From Pelagibacteraceae bacterium AG-422-I02 (GTDB taxonomy: Bacteria > Pseudomonadota > Alphaproteobacteria > Pelagibacterales > Pelagibacteraceae), in NCBI GenBank assembly GCA_003213555.1, contig QCMS01000001.1:85453-149452 (forward strand): a stretch of 64,000 nt of DNA. Reading direction: 5' to 3'. A program made the position numbers and the translations under genes. Within the stretch, counting starts at the first letter, position 1, and every line of letters begins with the position of its first letter. The notes under the pieces are model-generated. The model saw nothing but the letters and a program-made list of their open reading frames with translations. It was not told where the DNA came from and did not search any database. This document shows, piece by piece, positions 9,930 to 22,866 of this stretch.

Positions 9930-11088
9930 ATCATTAAGTCTTAATTTTGGACCACAGCATCCTGCAGCTCATGGAGTTTTGAGATTAATTTTGGAATTAG
10001 ATGGAGAATTAGTTGAGAAAGCTGATCCACATATAGGCCTACTTCATAGAGGAACAGAAAAATTAATAGAGCAAAAAACTTATACTCAGGCTTTACCTTA
10101 TTTTGATAGGTTAGATTATGTAGCACCTATGAATCAAGAACACGCCTTTGCTTTGGCAGCTGAAAAATTGCTAAATGTGGAGGTACCTATAAGAGCTAAA
10201 TATATTAGAGTAATATTTTGTGAAATTGGCAGAATTTTAAGTCATATTTTAAATGTAACTACACAAGCCTTAGATGTGGGTGCTTTAACTCCTTCTTTAT
10301 GGGGGTTTGAAGAAAGAGAAACATTAATGACTTTTTATGAAAGAGCATCCGGTTCAAGATTACACGCAAATTATTTTAGAACAGGAGGAGTTCATAAAGA
10401 TATACCAATGAAACTTGTAGAAGATATTGAAAAGTTTTGTAAGTCGTTCCCGAAAATAATTGATGATTTGGAGGGTTTACTTACTGATAATCGTATTTTT
10501 AAACAACGTAATGTTGAAATAGGTATTGTTTCAAAGCAGGAGGCACTTGATCATAGCTTTTCTGGTGTAATGTTGAGAGGTTCCGGAATTCCATGGGATT
10601 TAAGAAGATCACAGCCTTATGAGATTTATAAAGATTTAGCCTTTAAAATTCCAATTGGAAAAAATGGCGATTGTTACGATAGATATCTTTGTAGAATAGA
10701 GGAAATGAGAGAGAGTGTGAAAATTATACTTCAATGTATTGAAAGATTACCAAAAGGTCCAGTTATATCTATAGATAATAAAATTTCTCCTCCTAATAGA
10801 GATGATATTAAACAATCCATGGAGGCATTAATTCACCATTTCAAATTATTCACTGAAGGCTATAGAGTTCCAAAGGGAGACGTTTATACGGCAGTAGAAG
10901 CGCCTAAAGGTGAGTTTGGTGTTTATCTAATATCTGACGGAAGCAATAAGCCTTATAGATGCAAAATAAGAGCCCCAGGATTTTCTCACTTGCAAGCAAT
11001 GGATTATTTAATTCGCGGCCACATGTTGGCAGATGTTCCCGCTGTACTTGGTTCCTTAGACATAGTTTTTGGGGAGGTAGATAGATGA
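9913..11088 (+). CDS. nuoD: NADH-quinone oxidoreductase subunit D
   Basis: [22 protein letters not shown] ... LLHRGTEKL ... [13 protein letters not shown]. Confidence 0.98.
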   Translation: MVKKTKSLSLNFGPQHPAAHGVLRLILELDGELVEKADPHIGLLHRGTEKLIEQKTYTQALPYFDRLDYVAPMNQEHAFALAAEKLLNVEVPIRAKYIRVIFCEIGRILSHILNVTTQALDVGALTPSLWGFEERETLMTFYERASGSRLHANYFRTGGVHKDIPMKLVEDIEKFCKSFPKIIDDLEGLLTDNRIFKQRNVEIGIVSKQEALDHSFSGVMLRGSGIPWDLRRSQPYEIYKDLAFKIPIGKNGDCYDRYLCRIEEMRESVKIILQCIERLPKGPVISIDNKISPPNRDDIKQSMEALIHHFKLFTEGYRVPKGDVYTAVEAPKGEFGVYLISDGSNKPYRCKIRAPGFSHLQAMDYLIRGHMLADVPAVLGSLDIVFGEVDR

Positions 11089-11690
11089 GTTTAAAAAAAG
11101 TACATGAAAACCAACCAAAAGAATTCAAATTTTCAGATAAAAATTTAAAAAAAGTGGAAGAAATTTTAAAAAAATATCCTGAAAAAAATAAAAAAAGTGC
11201 AGTTATGCCTTTACTTTATTTAGCTCAAAGACAAAATAATAATTGGATTCCTTTAGCAGCAATGAAGTACATAGCAAACTATTTAGCTATGCCTTACATA
11301 TCAGTTTATGAAGTTGCCACTTTTTATACAATGTATAACCTTGCGCCTGTTGGGAAACATTTTATACAGGTATGCACAACAACACCTTGTTTGCTTAGAG
11401 GTGCCGATAAAATAGTAAAATTATGTAAAGAAAATATTTCTCCAAATGAAAACGAAATTTCAAAAAAAGGTAATTGCTCTTGGATGGAAGTGGAGTGTCT
11501 TGGTGCGTGTGTCAGCGCCCCTATGGTCCAAATAAATGATGATTACTACGAAGATTTGGATGAAAAAAGTACAAAAGAAATACTTACCTCTTTAATAAAC
11601 GACAAACCTTTAAAACCCGGCTCATATCGTGGGAGAAAAAACACTTCTCCAGAAAAAAATTTAATTAACAATGGGGAAAAATATGCTTAA
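11085..11690 (+). CDS. nuoE: NADH-quinone oxidoreductase subunit E
   Basis: [30 protein letters not shown] ... [15 protein letters not shown]. Confidence 0.97.
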   Translation: MSLKKVHENQPKEFKFSDKNLKKVEEILKKYPEKNKKSAVMPLLYLAQRQNNNWIPLAAMKYIANYLAMPYISVYEVATFYTMYNLAPVGKHFIQVCTTTPCLLRGADKIVKLCKENISPNENEISKKGNCSWMEVECLGACVSAPMVQINDDYYEDLDEKSTKEILTSLINDKPLKPGSYRGRKNTSPEKNLINNGEKYA

Positions 11691-13014
11691 AAAAGAAAAT
11701 AGAATATTCAAAAATCTTTATAATGAATTAGGTTGGGATATTGAAAATTCGTTAAAGCGCGATGATTGGAAAGATACTAAAGATTTAATTAATAAAGGCC
11801 GTGAATGGATAATAAATGAGGTAAAAACTTCTGAATTGAGAGGAAGAGGTGGAGCAGGTTTTTCAACTGGTTTAAAATGGTCATTTGCTCCGAAAGAAGT
11901 TGGTTCACGACCACACTATTTAGTAATTAACGCAGACGAATCTGAACCTGGAACTTGTAAAGATAGAGACATTTTAAGATTTGAGCCTCAAAAATTAATC
12001 GAAGGATGTCTAATTGCTGGTTACACAGTTAATGCACATATTTGTTATATATACATAAGAGGAGAATATCTTAACGAAGGTAAAAGATTACAAGAAGCGA
12101 TTGATCAAGCATATGCCAAAAATTTCTTAGGAAAAAATGCTTGTGGCTCTGGATGGGATTTTGACATTCATATTCATTATGGTGCAGGAGCATATATTTG
12201 TGGAGAGGAAACTGCTTTATTGGAAAGCATTGAAGGTAATAAAGGTCAACCAAGGTTAAAACCACCTTTTCCGGCATTAGTCGGTTTGTATGGGTGTCCA
12301 ACAATAGTCAATAATGTAGAAACTGTTGCTGTTGTGCCTACAATTTTAAGAAGAGGTGGTAAATGGTTTGCTTCAATAGGTAGACCAAAAAATACTGGCA
12401 CTAAAATATTTTGTATCTCGGGAAACGTAAATGCTCCATGTAATGTCGAGGAGGAAATGGGAATACCTCTGAAAGATTTAATAGAAAAACATGCAGGAGG
12501 AGTGATTGGAGGATGGGATAATCTTCAAGCAGTTATACCAGGTGGTTCATCTATGCCTTTATTACCAAAAAAAGTTTGCGATACTTTAACAATGGATTTT
12601 GACTCTTTGATTGAAAATAAAAGTGGATTAGGTACTGCAGGAGTAGTGGTTATTAATAATGACCAGGATATTGTTGAGTGCATGGCCAGAATTGCCAGGT
12701 TCTATAAACATGAGAGTTGTGGTCAATGTACTCCATGTAGAGAGGGATCGGGTTGGATGTGGAGAATTTTAGATAGAGTGGTTAAAAGGAAAGCAACTTT
12801 TAGCGATATAGATTTACTTTCTGATGTAACTAAACAAATTGAAGGACATACTATTTGTGCTTTCGGTGAAGGGTCAGCTTGGCCAGTTCAGGGTTTGTTA
12901 AGACATTTTAGGCAAGAGGTGGAAAGCCGTTGTAGAGAAGAACCTTTAATTAAGAAAAAATTGAATAATCCTTATTTAGTTGACCAACATTTATTGGAGA
13001 ATAAAAATGCCTAA
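11683..13014 (+). CDS. nuoF: NADH-quinone oxidoreductase subunit F (start likely 11683; ORF track 11671)
   Basis: [48 protein letters not shown]. Confidence 0.97.
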   Translation: MLKKENRIFKNLYNELGWDIENSLKRDDWKDTKDLINKGREWIINEVKTSELRGRGGAGFSTGLKWSFAPKEVGSRPHYLVINADESEPGTCKDRDILRFEPQKLIEGCLIAGYTVNAHICYIYIRGEYLNEGKRLQEAIDQAYAKNFLGKNACGSGWDFDIHIHYGAGAYICGEETALLESIEGNKGQPRLKPPFPALVGLYGCPTIVNNVETVAVVPTILRRGGKWFASIGRPKNTGTKIFCISGNVNAPCNVEEEMGIPLKDLIEKHAGGVIGGWDNLQAVIPGGSSMPLLPKKVCDTLTMDFDSLIENKSGLGTAGVVVINNDQDIVECMARIARFYKHESCGQCTPCREGSGWMWRILDRVVKRKATFSDIDLLSDVTKQIEGHTICAFGEGSAWPVQGLLRHFRQEVESRCREEPLIKKKLNNPYLVDQHLLENKNA

Positions 13015-15061
13015 GATAACAATAAATGGAAAAGAAATTGAGTTTGAAAAAGGAATGACAGTTCTTCAAGCTTGTGAGTTAGCAGATGTTGAGATACCAA
13101 GATTTTGTTATCACGAAAAACTTTCAATAGCAGGAAATTGTAGAATGTGTTTAGTTGAAATGGAGAAATCACCTAAACCAATCGCATCTTGCGCTATGCC
13201 AGCTACAGAGGGAATGAATATAAAAACAAACACTACTTTAGTGGAAAAAGCGAGAAAAGGTGTTATGGAATTTTTATTAGCTAATCATCCATTAGATTGT
13301 CCTGTGTGCGATCAAGGTGGAGAGTGTGATTTACAGGATCAATCTTTGTATTACGGAGTAGATAAATCAAGATTTGTAGAAAATAAAAGATATGTAAAAG
13401 AAAAATATATGGGACCTTTGATTAAGACCCAAATGACAAGATGCATTCATTGCACAAGATGTGTGAGATTTGCAACAGAAGTTGCCGGAGTTCCAGAAAT
13501 TGGAGCTATTGGTAGAGGTGAAAATATGGAAATAACGACTTACTTGGAAAAATCCATGGATTCAGAGTTGTCTGCTAATGTCATAGATTTGTGCCCTGTG
13601 GGAGCACTTACATCTAAACCATATGCTTTTGAAGCAAGACCATGGGAGCTTAAAAAAACAGAAAGCGTGGACGTGATGGATGCAGTAGGCTCTAACATAA
13701 GAGTTGATACTTACAATTGGGAAGTAAAAAGAATTTTACCAAGATTAAATAATGAAATTAATGAGGAGTGGATATCTGATAAAACAAGATACTCTTGTGA
13801 TGGTTTATTAAAGCAAAGACTAGATGTTCCATATATTAAAAAAAATAATAAATTACAAAAATCTAACTGGGATGAAGCTATAAATCTTTTAGTTAATAAA
13901 ATACATTCAGTACAACCAAATGAAATAGCTGGCCATATTGGGGATATGATCAATATGGAAAACGCTCTTAGTTTCAAGAAATTCTTTCAATTACTAAAAA
14001 GTGAAAATTTAGAGTTTAGAGAAAAAAATTTTTACATAAACTCAGATGAAAAAATGAACTATATTTTTAATTCTTCAATAGCAGGAGTTGAAGATGCAGA
14101 TTTAATTTTACTTGTTGGAACCAACCCAAGACATGAAGCGTCAATATTAAACGCAAGAATAAGAAAAACATTTGTACAAAAAAAAGTCCCAATTTTCTCA
14201 ATAGGAAATCCAGGTGACTTAACTTATGAATATGAAATAATTGGTGATAGTACTGAAGATATTAAAAAAATTGTAAATAAAGAACATGACTTTTCTCAAA
14301 AACTTTTATGCGCAAAAAAACCAATAATCATTATTGGAGAGTCAGCCTTAGAGCTTAAAAGTGGAGGATATATATTTGAAGAAATTAAAAAATTTCTAAT
14401 AAAAAATAATTTAATTAATGAAAATTGGAATGGATTAAATATACTTGTACAAAATGCATCAACAGTAGGTCTTTTAGATTTAAAAATTTTACAAGGTAAA
14501 AACACAAAGTCCTCATCTTTTTTTGATGAATTAAAAAAGAGAAAATTCAAACTTTTATATTTATTAGGTTCTGATAATTTAGAAATTCAAAAAAATGATG
14601 AATTTATTGTTTATCAAGGAAGTCACGGAGATAGAGGTGCGGAAATTGCAGATTTAATTTTACCTAGCGCAACATATACAGAACAATACGGTTTGTATGA
14701 AAATCTTGAAGGTAGAATACAAGAGTGTAAAAAAGCATCATATCCCATCGGGGAAGCTTTAGAGGATTGGAAAATTTTCAATCGAGTTATTAAAACATTA
14801 GGTTTTAAAGAAAAGTTACCTAACTTTGATGAACTAAGAAAAGAAGTTTTAGTAACTGTTCCAAATTTTTCAGAGATAAACGAACTACCAAAAAAATCAC
14901 CAATTAAAATAAATAATATTGAAACAAGTTTTTATAACGAGAAGATTTTTGTAAGAGAACTTGATTACTACTACACAAACTCTATTTCACGCTCTTCAAA
15001 AACAATGAGTGAGTGTCGTCAAATTCGTCAAAAAGTTAAAAAAGATGGGACAAATAATTAA
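13007..15061 (+). CDS. nuoG: NADH-quinone oxidoreductase subunit G (start [11 protein letters not shown] at 13007; ORF track 12980)
   Basis: 2Fe-2[46 protein letters not shown]. Confidence 0.97.
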   Translation: MPKITINGKEIEFEKGMTVLQACELADVEIPRFCYHEKLSIAGNCRMCLVEMEKSPKPIASCAMPATEGMNIKTNTTLVEKARKGVMEFLLANHPLDCPVCDQGGECDLQDQSLYYGVDKSRFVENKRYVKEKYMGPLIKTQMTRCIHCTRCVRFATEVAGVPEIGAIGRGENMEITTYLEKSMDSELSANVIDLCPVGALTSKPYAFEARPWELKKTESVDVMDAVGSNIRVDTYNWEVKRILPRLNNEINEEWISDKTRYSCDGLLKQRLDVPYIKKNNKLQKSNWDEAINLLVNKIHSVQPNEIAGHIGDMINMENALSFKKFFQLLKSENLEFREKNFYINSDEKMNYIFNSSIAGVEDADLILLVGTNPRHEASILNARIRKTFVQKKVPIFSIGNPGDLTYEYEIIGDSTEDIKKIVNKEHDFSQKLLCAKKPIIIIGESALELKSGGYIFEEIKKFLIKNNLINENWNGLNILVQNASTVGLLDLKILQGKNTKSSSFFDELKKRKFKLLYLLGSDNLEIQKNDEFIVYQGSHGDRGAEIADLILPSATYTEQYGLYENLEGRIQECKKASYPIGEALEDWKIFNRVIKTLGFKEKLPNFDELRKEVLVTVPNFSEINELPKKSPIKINNIETSFYNEKIFVRELDYYYTNSISRSSKTMSECRQIRQKVKKDGTNN

Positions 15062-15063
15062 TC

Positions 15064-16068
15064 ATGGAGTACTTACAAATTTTAGGTAATGAAGTTTATA
15101 AAATTTTATTTTTATTAGTGCCAATATTAGTTTCAGTGGCCATGATTGTTTGGTTGGATAGAAGGGTGTGGGGTTTAGTGCAAAAAAGGAAAGGACCAAA
15201 TGTTGTTGGCCCGTTTGGTTTGTTACAAACATTAGCTGATGCATTAAAATATATTTTCAAAGAAATAATTATTCCTGCTAGTGCCAATAAAGTTGTATTT
15301 ATTCTTGCTCCCATTGTAACTATGACTTTAGCTTTAGTAGCTTGGGCAGTTATCCCAATAAGTGAGGAGTTAGTATTATCTGATATTAATGTCGGTATAT
15401 TATATTTATTTGCTGTTTCTTCTCTTGGTGTTTATGGCATTATAATGGGTGGATGGGCGTCAAATTCTAAATATCCCTTTTTAGGCGCTATTAGGTCTGC
15501 AGCTCAAATGGTTTCTTATGAAGTCTCTATTGGAATAATAATAATAAACGTATTATTGTGCGTTGGATCATTAAACTTGAAAGACATTGTTTTGGCTCAA
15601 AAAGAATTGTGGTACGTAATTCCTCTTTTTCCAATGTTCGTGATTTTTTTTATTTCTGCATTAGCAGAGACTAATAGACCTCCTTTTGATTTACCCGAAG
15701 CCGAAGCTGAGTTAGTGGCAGGATATCAAACCGAATATTCCGGAATGATGTATGCTATGTTTTGGCTTGGAGAGTATGCTAACATTCTTTTAATGTGCGC
15801 AATGGGTTCTATCCTTTTCTTAGGTGGTTGGTTGCCGATAATTGATATTTATCCAATTAATATAATACCAGCTCCTGTTTGGATGATTTTAAAAATACTA
15901 TTCTTATTTTTCTTATTTGCTATAATAAAAGCTATAGTACCAAGATACAGATATGATCAATTAATGAGACTAGGATGGAAAATATTTCTTCCTTTTTCTT
16001 TAGTATATTTGGTTTTTACCGCAAGTTTTTTATTTTATTTTGATAAATTACCAAAAGGAAACTTTTAA
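15064..16068 (+). CDS. nuoH: NADH-quinone oxidoreductase subunit H
   Basis: [48 protein letters not shown]. Confidence 0.98.
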   Translation: MEYLQILGNEVYKILFLLVPILVSVAMIVWLDRRVWGLVQKRKGPNVVGPFGLLQTLADALKYIFKEIIIPASANKVVFILAPIVTMTLALVAWAVIPISEELVLSDINVGILYLFAVSSLGVYGIIMGGWASNSKYPFLGAIRSAAQMVSYEVSIGIIIINVLLCVGSLNLKDIVLAQKELWYVIPLFPMFVIFFISALAETNRPPFDLPEAEAELVAGYQTEYSGMMYAMFWLGEYANILLMCAMGSILFLGGWLPIIDIYPINIIPAPVWMILKILFLFFLFAIIKAIVPRYRYDQLMRLGWKIFLPFSLVYLVFTASFLFYFDKLPKGNF

Positions 16069-16553
16069 TGACCCTAAGCAGAATATTTAAAACTATTTTT
16101 TTAGTTGAGTTTATTAAAGGTATGCTAATGGCTATCAAAGAAATGTTTAAAAAATCTAAAACGGTAAATTATCCGTTTGAAAAAGGACCTATAAGCCCTC
16201 GTATGAGAGGAGAGCATGCTTTAAGAAGATATCCAAATGGTGAGGAAAGATGTATAGCCTGTAAACTTTGTGAAGCAGTTTGTCCTGCCCAAGCTATTAC
16301 AATTGAGTCAGCTGAAAGAGCAGATGGCAGCAGAAAAACAACAAAATATGATATCGATATGTTGAAATGTATCTATTGCGGTTTATGTCAAGAGTCTTGT
16401 CCTGTAGAAGCGATAGTTCAAGGACCAAATTTTGAATTTGCAACTGAAACAAGAGAAGAGCTTTATTATAATAAAGAGAAACTATTAGACAACGGCGATA
16501 GATGGGAGTCAGTCTTGGCTAAGAATATTAAGCTAGATAAACCATACAGATAA
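16068..16553 (+). CDS. nuoI: NADH-quinone oxidoreductase subunit I
   Basis: Two 4Fe-4S motifs [12 protein letters not shown] and [12 protein letters not shown]. Confidence 0.98.
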   Translation: MTLSRIFKTIFLVEFIKGMLMAIKEMFKKSKTVNYPFEKGPISPRMRGEHALRRYPNGEERCIACKLCEAVCPAQAITIESAERADGSRKTTKYDIDMLKCIYCGLCQESCPVEAIVQGPNFEFATETREELYYNKEKLLDNGDRWESVLAKNIKLDKPYR

Positions 16554-17180
16554 ATGTTAGCTCATTCCGTATTTTTTTATTTTTTTTCCGTTATAGCTAT
16601 TTTTTCTTCCCTAATGGTAATCACATCAAGAAGCACAATTAATTCAGTGTTTTTTTTAATTCTAGATTTTATATCAGTCGGATGTTTATTCATAATGGTT
16701 GGCGCTGAATTTCTAGGTATGATTATTTTGATCGTTTATGTTGGAGCTGTAGCAGTTTTATTTTTATTTGTAGTAATGATGCTTAATGTAGCTGAACAGA
16801 AACAATCTTGGTTTATTGGAAAAAAATCAACTCATATTCCAATAGGATTAATAGTGAGTGTTTTAATACTTTTAGAGCTATTAGTGGTAGTTGGTGGCTG
16901 GAAATATAAAGATGATCTAATGTCCAGCAGCACCTTAAATTTATCAGATATTTCTAATACACATCAATTAGGTTTAGTGATGTATACTGATTACATTTTA
17001 TTTTTTCAGTTAGCTGGAGTTATACTTTTATTATCAATGATAGGAGCTATACTTTTAACATTCAGACAAAGAAAAGGAGTAAAAAAACAAAGTTATTTTA
17101 ATCAAATTTCTAGAAATCCATCATCATCAATTGAGCTAAGAGATGTGGAGAATAATAAAGGGGTAAAGATTGATGATTGA
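16554..17180 (+). CDS. nuoJ: NADH-quinone oxidoreductase subunit J
   Basis: [30 protein letters not shown]. Confidence 0.97.
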   Translation: MLAHSVFFYFFSVIAIFSSLMVITSRSTINSVFFLILDFISVGCLFIMVGAEFLGMIILIVYVGAVAVLFLFVVMMLNVAEQKQSWFIGKKSTHIPIGLIVSVLILLELLVVVGGWKYKDDLMSSSTLNLSDISNTHQLGLVMYTDYILFFQLAGVILLLSMIGAILLTFRQRKGVKKQSYFNQISRNPSSSIELRDVENNKGVKIDD

Positions 17181-17484
17181 AATTGGATTAGGCCATTATT
17201 TATCTTTAGGGGCAATAATATTCTTTTTAGGTGTAATTGGTATTTTTTTAAATAGAAAAAACGTAATAGTAATATTAATGTCCATTGAATTAATATTGTT
17301 ATCGGTAAACATAAATCTAATATCATTCTCAATTTTTTCTGGAGATATAGTTGGTCAAATATTCACAATGTTAATTTTGACAGTGGCTGCAGCAGAAGCA
17401 GCAATTGGATTAGCAATAATTGTTATTTATTACAGAAACAGAGGTTCAATAAGAGTTGAAGATATCCATGGAATGAAAGGATAA
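17170..17484 (+). CDS. nuoK: NADH-quinone oxidoreductase subunit K
   Basis: [21 protein letters not shown] ... [24 protein letters not shown]. Confidence 0.97.
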   Translation: MMIEIGLGHYLSLGAIIFFLGVIGIFLNRKNVIVILMSIELILLSVNINLISFSIFSGDIVGQIFTMLILTVAAAEAAIGLAIIVIYYRNRGSIRVEDIHGMKG

Positions 17485-19392
17485 ATGGAGTACGCTGTAA
17501 TTTTTTTACCCTTAGTTGGATCTATATTAGGCTTTTTAGGTAAATCTTTAATTAAATACTTTTCTGAAATTACCACGAGTTTATTCGTAAGTATTTCAGC
17601 TGTATTTTCAATAATTTTGTTTTGGAATGGAATTCAACACAATACATACGGAAATTTTATAATATTTGAATGGATTAGTTCAGGAAATTTTGTTGCTAAT
17701 TGGTCAATAAATATTGATCCTTTAAGTTCAGTGATGCTTGTAGTTGTTACACTTATTTCAGCATTGGTGCATATTTATTCCATTGGCTACATGAGTCACG
17801 ACCCACACAAACCAAGATTCATGTCTTACTTATCTTTATTTACGTTTTCAATGTTAGTTCTTGTTGTATCAGATAATTTTTTGCAATTATTTTTTGGCTG
17901 GGAAGGAGTAGGGCTATGTTCATATCTCTTAATTGGTTTTTGGTATAAAAAAGAGAGTGCAAATAATGCAGCAATAAAAGCGTTTATCGTAAACAGGGTA
18001 GGTGATTTTGGGTTAGCAATTGGAATTTTTCTAATATTTTTTTATTTTGGTACGATAAATTTTCAAGAAGTTTTTAAATTAGCCCCGCAATTTATTGAAA
18101 AAAAATTAGTATTTTTTGGTTTTGAGACAACTCTTATTACATTGATTTGTTTATTTTTATTTATTGGAGCAATGGGTAAGTCAGCTCAATTTTTATTACA
18201 TACTTGGTTACCAGATGCCATGGAGGGACCCACACCAGTATCAGCACTTATTCACGCAGCTACAATGGTAACAGCTGGTGTGTTTTTAGTTGTTAGATGT
18301 TCCCCGTTGTTTGAATATTCTCAAACTGCTTTGAACTTGGTTACAATAGTTGGAATGATCACTGCAATTTTTGCAGCATCAGTTGCTCTTGTTCAGAATG
18401 ATATAAAAAAAATAGTTGCTTACTCAACTTGTAGCCAATTAGGTTACATGTTTTTTGCTGCAGGTGTAGGCGCATATCATGTAGCAATGTTCCATTTATT
18501 CACCCATGCCTTTTTTAAAGCTTTGTTATTTCTAGGTTCTGGATCTGTTATTCATGCATTTAAAGATGAACAAGATATTAGAAATATGGGTGGGGTGAGA
18601 AAAAAACTTCCCTACACCTATGTTTTTATGTTGATAGGAACTTTGGCTTTAACCGGATTTCCTTTTTTATCTGGTTTTTACTCTAAAGATGCAATTATTG
18701 AATTTGCTTATTTAAAAAATTCTTCTTTAGGGAACTATGCGGCAACTATTGGAATTTTTACTGCTTTTTTAACTTCAATTTATTCTTGGAGATTATTTTT
18801 TAAAACATTTCACGGTGCATACAATAATTCAAAAGTACCAATCAATGAAACTCATGAGTCTCCTTTTGTAATGTTAGGTCCTTTATTATTATTGGCTATT
18901 GGTGCAATTTTCGCTGGTTATTTTTTCAAAACAACATTTATTGGTCATCATAGTAATGAATTTTGGCAATCATCAATATTCTTTTTAAATGAAATCAAAC
19001 ATGATCCAATTCCTTTATGGTTTTTAGTTTTAACACCAGTGTTAGTAGTAATTTCTATACCAATCTCATATTACTATTTTATTTCTAACACGAAAATTGT
19101 AGAGGAATTTAAAATTACTAATTCACCACTATATAATTTTTTACTTAATAAATGGTATATAGATGAACTATACGAATTGTTATTTGTAAAACCTGCTAAG
19201 AAAATTGGCTCTTTTTTTTGGAAGAAAGGTGACCTAGGTTTCATAGATAGATTTGGTCCTGACGGTATTTCAAAATTAATAAAAAAACTTTCTAATAAAG
19301 CAGGTATTTTTCAAACAGGATTTATATATGATTATGCTTTTGTAATGTTGATAGGTTTATCAATCCTGCTTACTTATTTGATTTTAAATTAA
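17485..19392 (+). CDS. nuoL: NADH-quinone oxidoreductase subunit L
   Basis: FFGWEGVGLCSYLLIGFWY, HTWLPDAMEGPTPVSALIHAATMVTAGVFL. Confidence 0.98.
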   Translation: MEYAVIFLPLVGSILGFLGKSLIKYFSEITTSLFVSISAVFSIILFWNGIQHNTYGNFIIFEWISSGNFVANWSINIDPLSSVMLVVVTLISALVHIYSIGYMSHDPHKPRFMSYLSLFTFSMLVLVVSDNFLQLFFGWEGVGLCSYLLIGFWYKKESANNAAIKAFIVNRVGDFGLAIGIFLIFFYFGTINFQEVFKLAPQFIEKKLVFFGFETTLITLICLFLFIGAMGKSAQFLLHTWLPDAMEGPTPVSALIHAATMVTAGVFLVVRCSPLFEYSQTALNLVTIVGMITAIFAASVALVQNDIKKIVAYSTCSQLGYMFFAAGVGAYHVAMFHLFTHAFFKALLFLGSGSVIHAFKDEQDIRNMGGVRKKLPYTYVFMLIGTLALTGFPFLSGFYSKDAIIEFAYLKNSSLGNYAATIGIFTAFLTSIYSWRLFFKTFHGAYNNSKVPINETHESPFVMLGPLLLLAIGAIFAGYFFKTTFIGHHSNEFWQSSIFFLNEIKHDPIPLWFLVLTPVLVVISIPISYYYFISNTKIVEEFKITNSPLYNFLLNKWYIDELYELLFVKPAKKIGSFFWKKGDLGFIDRFGPDGISKLIKKLSNKAGIFQTGFIYDYAFVMLIGLSILLTYLILN

Positions 19393-19395
19393 AAA

Positions 19396-20880
19396 ATGGA
19401 CTTTCCTATATTATCTACTCTTATATTTTTACCATTAGTAAGTTCTCTCTTTATTTTCTTATCTAAAGGGCAAAATAATAATAGCGCCATTTACATTTCT
19501 TTATTTAGTAGTTTAGCAACATTTATATTGTCTTTATTTATTTGGTATTCAATGGATTATGCATCAGCAGATTTTCAATTTATAGAGGAACAATCTTGGA
19601 TTAATGATTTTATTAAATTTAAACTCGGCATAGATGGAATTTCAATTCTCTTTATAGTTCTTACAACATTAATAACTCCTATTTGTATAATCTCATGCAT
19701 TAATAGTGTTAAAAATAGAGTAAAAGAGTTTTTAATAGCGATTATGATATTAGAAACTTTCATGATCGGAGTTTTTTGCTCATTAGATTTAGTAGTATTT
19801 TATTTATTCTTTGAGGCTGGATTAATTCCTATGTTTTTAATTATAGGAGTTTGGGGTGGACCAAAAAGAGTATATTCAGCTTTTAAATTTTTTCTATTTA
19901 CTCTACTGGGTTCAGTTTTGATGCTTGTTGCCATTATTGCTATCTACTGGATAACAGGAACAACTGATGTCACTCAAATTTATGAAATAAAAATACCTAA
20001 AGAGTATCAAAATTTATTATGGTTAGCTTTTTTTAGCTCTTTTGCTGTGAAAACGCCGATGTGGCCAGTTCACACTTGGTTACCTGATGCGCATGTTGAA
20101 GCGCCTACAGCTGGATCAGTAATACTAGCTGCAATACTTTTAAAAATGGCTGGGTATGGTTTTTTGAGATTTTCTCTTCCCATGTTTCCTCTAGCTTCAG
20201 AATTTTTTACACCATTAATTTTTACACTAAGTATTATTGCTATAATTTACACTTCTTTAGTCGCCTTGATGCAAGAGGATATGAAAAAATTAATTGCATA
20301 TTCCTCAGTTGCTCATATGGGTTATGTAACTCTTGGAATATTTACATTTAACAAACAAGGAATTGAGGGGAGTGTTTTTCAAATGATTAGTCATGGATTG
20401 ATTTCAGCAGCTTTATTCCTTTGCGTAGGGGTTGTTTATGACAGATTACACTCTAGAATGATCAGCACTTACGGCGGTTTAGTTAGTTATTTACCAAAAT
20501 ATTCTTTTTTGTTTATAGTTTTTGCTTTAGCCGGATTGGGCCTTCCAGGAACATCTGGCTTTTTAGGAGAGTTTTTAGTTTTAACAGGATCCTTCCAGAA
20601 GAATTATTTGGTTGCAATGTTAGCTACTTTTGGAGTTGTCTTAGGAGCTGCATATATGCTTTGGCTTACAAAGAGAGTAATTTTTGGAGTAACTAAAAAT
20701 GATCAAATTAAAAATTTAAAAGATCTAAATAAATCAGAAATAACTATGTTAGGAATATTAGCTCTGCTAGTCATTTTTTTTGGATTTTATCCAGTTCCAT
20801 TAATGGAAACGTTAAATGTTTCAGTAGACAATTTAATAAATAACTACGAAATTGCTGTACAAACAAAGGGTTTAAATTAG
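19396..20880 (+). CDS. nuoM: NADH-quinone oxidoreductase subunit M
   Basis: PVHTWLPDAHVEAPTAGSVILAAILLKMAGYG. Confidence 0.98.
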   Translation: MDFPILSTLIFLPLVSSLFIFLSKGQNNNSAIYISLFSSLATFILSLFIWYSMDYASADFQFIEEQSWINDFIKFKLGIDGISILFIVLTTLITPICIISCINSVKNRVKEFLIAIMILETFMIGVFCSLDLVVFYLFFEAGLIPMFLIIGVWGGPKRVYSAFKFFLFTLLGSVLMLVAIIAIYWITGTTDVTQIYEIKIPKEYQNLLWLAFFSSFAVKTPMWPVHTWLPDAHVEAPTAGSVILAAILLKMAGYGFLRFSLPMFPLASEFFTPLIFTLSIIAIIYTSLVALMQEDMKKLIAYSSVAHMGYVTLGIFTFNKQGIEGSVFQMISHGLISAALFLCVGVVYDRLHSRMISTYGGLVSYLPKYSFLFIVFALAGLGLPGTSGFLGEFLVLTGSFQKNYLVAMLATFGVVLGAAYMLWLTKRVIFGVTKNDQIKNLKDLNKSEITMLGILALLVIFFGFYPVPLMETLNVSVDNLINNYEIAVQTKGLN

Positions 20881-20881
20881 T

Positions 20882-22297
20882 ATGATAAATAATTTAAATA
20901 TATTGCTTCCAGAAATTTTTTTAACTCTATCAATATTTTCTATCTTAATGATTGGCGTATTTATTAAAAATAGTTTTAATTTAATTTTTAATTTAACTTC
21001 ATTAATAATTTTATTAACCATCGCCATAATTTTAAATAGTTCGAATAATGTAGAAAAAATATTTTTAGAGAGCTTCACAAGAGACTCTTTTTCTAACTTT
21101 TTCAAAATTTTGATACTTGTCTCAAGCTTATTTGTACTTAATTCATCGAAAAATTTTATTTTAGATAGGAAATTGGCAAAATTTGAATATCCAATAATAA
21201 TATTACTTTCAATTTTAGGTATGTTTTTTATGGTAAGTTCTAATGATATAATATTATTTTATTTGGGTTTAGAGTTGCAATCATTATCACTGTATATTTT
21301 AGCTTCAATTGATAGAGATAATCTAAAGTCATCAGAGTCGGGAATAAAATATTTTGTATTAAGCGCTTTATCATCCGGTTTATTATTATACGGTTGCTCT
21401 TTGCTATATGGATTTACAGGTACAACTAATTTTGACTTAATTGCGGGCGAACTAGCCAAAGAAAATACTGGCGCAGTGTTTGCAATGGTATTTATACTGG
21501 TTGGTCTTGCATTCAAAGTTTCAGCAGTTCCTTTTCATATGTGGACACCTGATGTGTATGAGGGAGCGCCAACATCAATAACAAGTTATTTTGCCGTAGT
21601 TCCAAAAGTTGCTGGACTAGCAGTCTTGATTAAATTTATGCATATACCATTTTCAAAAATATTAGTGGAATGGCAAACTATAATTATTTTTTTATCTATA
21701 GCATCAATGATTTTAGGTGCAATTGCTGCAATCGGTCAAAAAAATATTAAGAGATTACTAGCTTATAGCTCTATAGGTCATATCGGTTATGCTTTAGCTG
21801 GTGTAGCAACTGGAGTGATCTCAGGTTATGAAAGTGCAATAGTTTATATTTCTATTTACGTTGTGATGAATCTTGGTGCATTTTCATGTGTTTATCTATT
21901 AAAAAAAGATGGTGAGTATAAAGAAAATATTTCTGACTTATCAGGTATTTCAAAAAAACATCCAATTTTAGCTATATCATTTTTAATAATATTATTTTCC
22001 CTAGCAGGCATTCCTCCGCTTGGAGGATTTTTTGCTAAATTTTATGTTTTTACTGCAGTAGTTGAACAAAAGATGTATGCCTTAGCAATAATAGGATTAT
22101 TAACCACTGTAATATCAGCTTTTTATTATCTTAAAATTATTAAGACTATTTATTTTGATGATAGTGCCATAAGTTTTGATAATACAAAAAATAAATTCGC
22201 TCAATTATCAATTTTCATAAGCTGTAGTATTTTGCTAACCTTCTTCCTATATCCTTCAGTTTTGAGTAATGTAGTGGATACATTATTTTTAAATTAA
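20882..22297 (+). CDS. nuoN: NADH-quinone oxidoreductase subunit N
   Basis: VPFHMWTPDVYEGAPTSITSYFAVVPKVA; last gene of the operon. Confidence 0.97.
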   Translation: MINNLNILLPEIFLTLSIFSILMIGVFIKNSFNLIFNLTSLIILLTIAIILNSSNNVEKIFLESFTRDSFSNFFKILILVSSLFVLNSSKNFILDRKLAKFEYPIIILLSILGMFFMVSSNDIILFYLGLELQSLSLYILASIDRDNLKSSESGIKYFVLSALSSGLLLYGCSLLYGFTGTTNFDLIAGELAKENTGAVFAMVFILVGLAFKVSAVPFHMWTPDVYEGAPTSITSYFAVVPKVAGLAVLIKFMHIPFSKILVEWQTIIIFLSIASMILGAIAAIGQKNIKRLLAYSSIGHIGYALAGVATGVISGYESAIVYISIYVVMNLGAFSCVYLLKKDGEYKENISDLSGISKKHPILAISFLIILFSLAGIPPLGGFFAKFYVFTAVVEQKMYALAIIGLLTTVISAFYYLKIIKTIYFDDSAISFDNTKNKFAQLSIFISCSILLTFFLYPSVLSNVVDTLFLN

Positions 22298-22866
22298 TGA
22301 AATTGAGATCACTTAAATTTAAAAGCGTAAAAAGCACAAATGACATAGCCCTAATGCTCATAAAGAAAGATAACATTAAACCTTCAATAATCTTATCAGA
22401 GAGTCAGACAAAAGGTAGAGGCACTATGGGAAAAAAATGGATTTCAAAAAAAGGAAATCTATTTTTAAGTATTTTTTTTGATATGAATAAAAAGAAAATA
22501 GATTTTAAGAAATTTGCAATATTAAACGCGTATTTGTTAAAAAGTATACTTGCTAAAAAATTTTCAAATAAAATAAAAATCAAATGGCCTAACGACCTAC
22601 TATTTAAAAAAAAAAAAATTTGCGGAATTTTGCAAGAGACTATTATTAATGCAGGAAAAAAATTTTTAATAATTGGAATAGGAATAAATACTAATTTAGA
22701 TCCAAAAAACAGTAGTTTTTCGTCTACTTCATTGAAGCATATTACAAATAAAAATATAGATAATAAAAAACTATTTATTATGATTAAAAAAAATTATGAA
22801 AAACTCTTATACAAAGCTAATCAAAATTCATTTTCAGAGCTAAAAAAATTTACGCAAAATATATGA
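22297..22866 (+). CDS. birA: biotin--[acetyl-CoA-carboxylase] ligase
   Basis: SESQTKGRGTMGKKWISKKGNLFLSI, IKWPNDLLFKKKKICGILQE, GIGINTN. Confidence 0.93.
   Translation: MKLRSLKFKSVKSTNDIALMLIKKDNIKPSIILSESQTKGRGTMGKKWISKKGNLFLSIFFDMNKKKIDFKKFAILNAYLLKSILAKKFSNKIKIKWPNDLLFKKKKICGILQETIINAGKKFLIIGIGINTNLDPKNSSFSSTSLKHITNKNIDNKKLFIMIKKNYEKLLYKANQNSFSELKKFTQNI

Noticed and set aside
13007-15061. NuoG as a possible formate dehydrogenase/hydrogenase-like subunit
   Set aside because: Located in the complete nuoA-N operon with standard NuoG Fe-S motifs; ordinary complex I.
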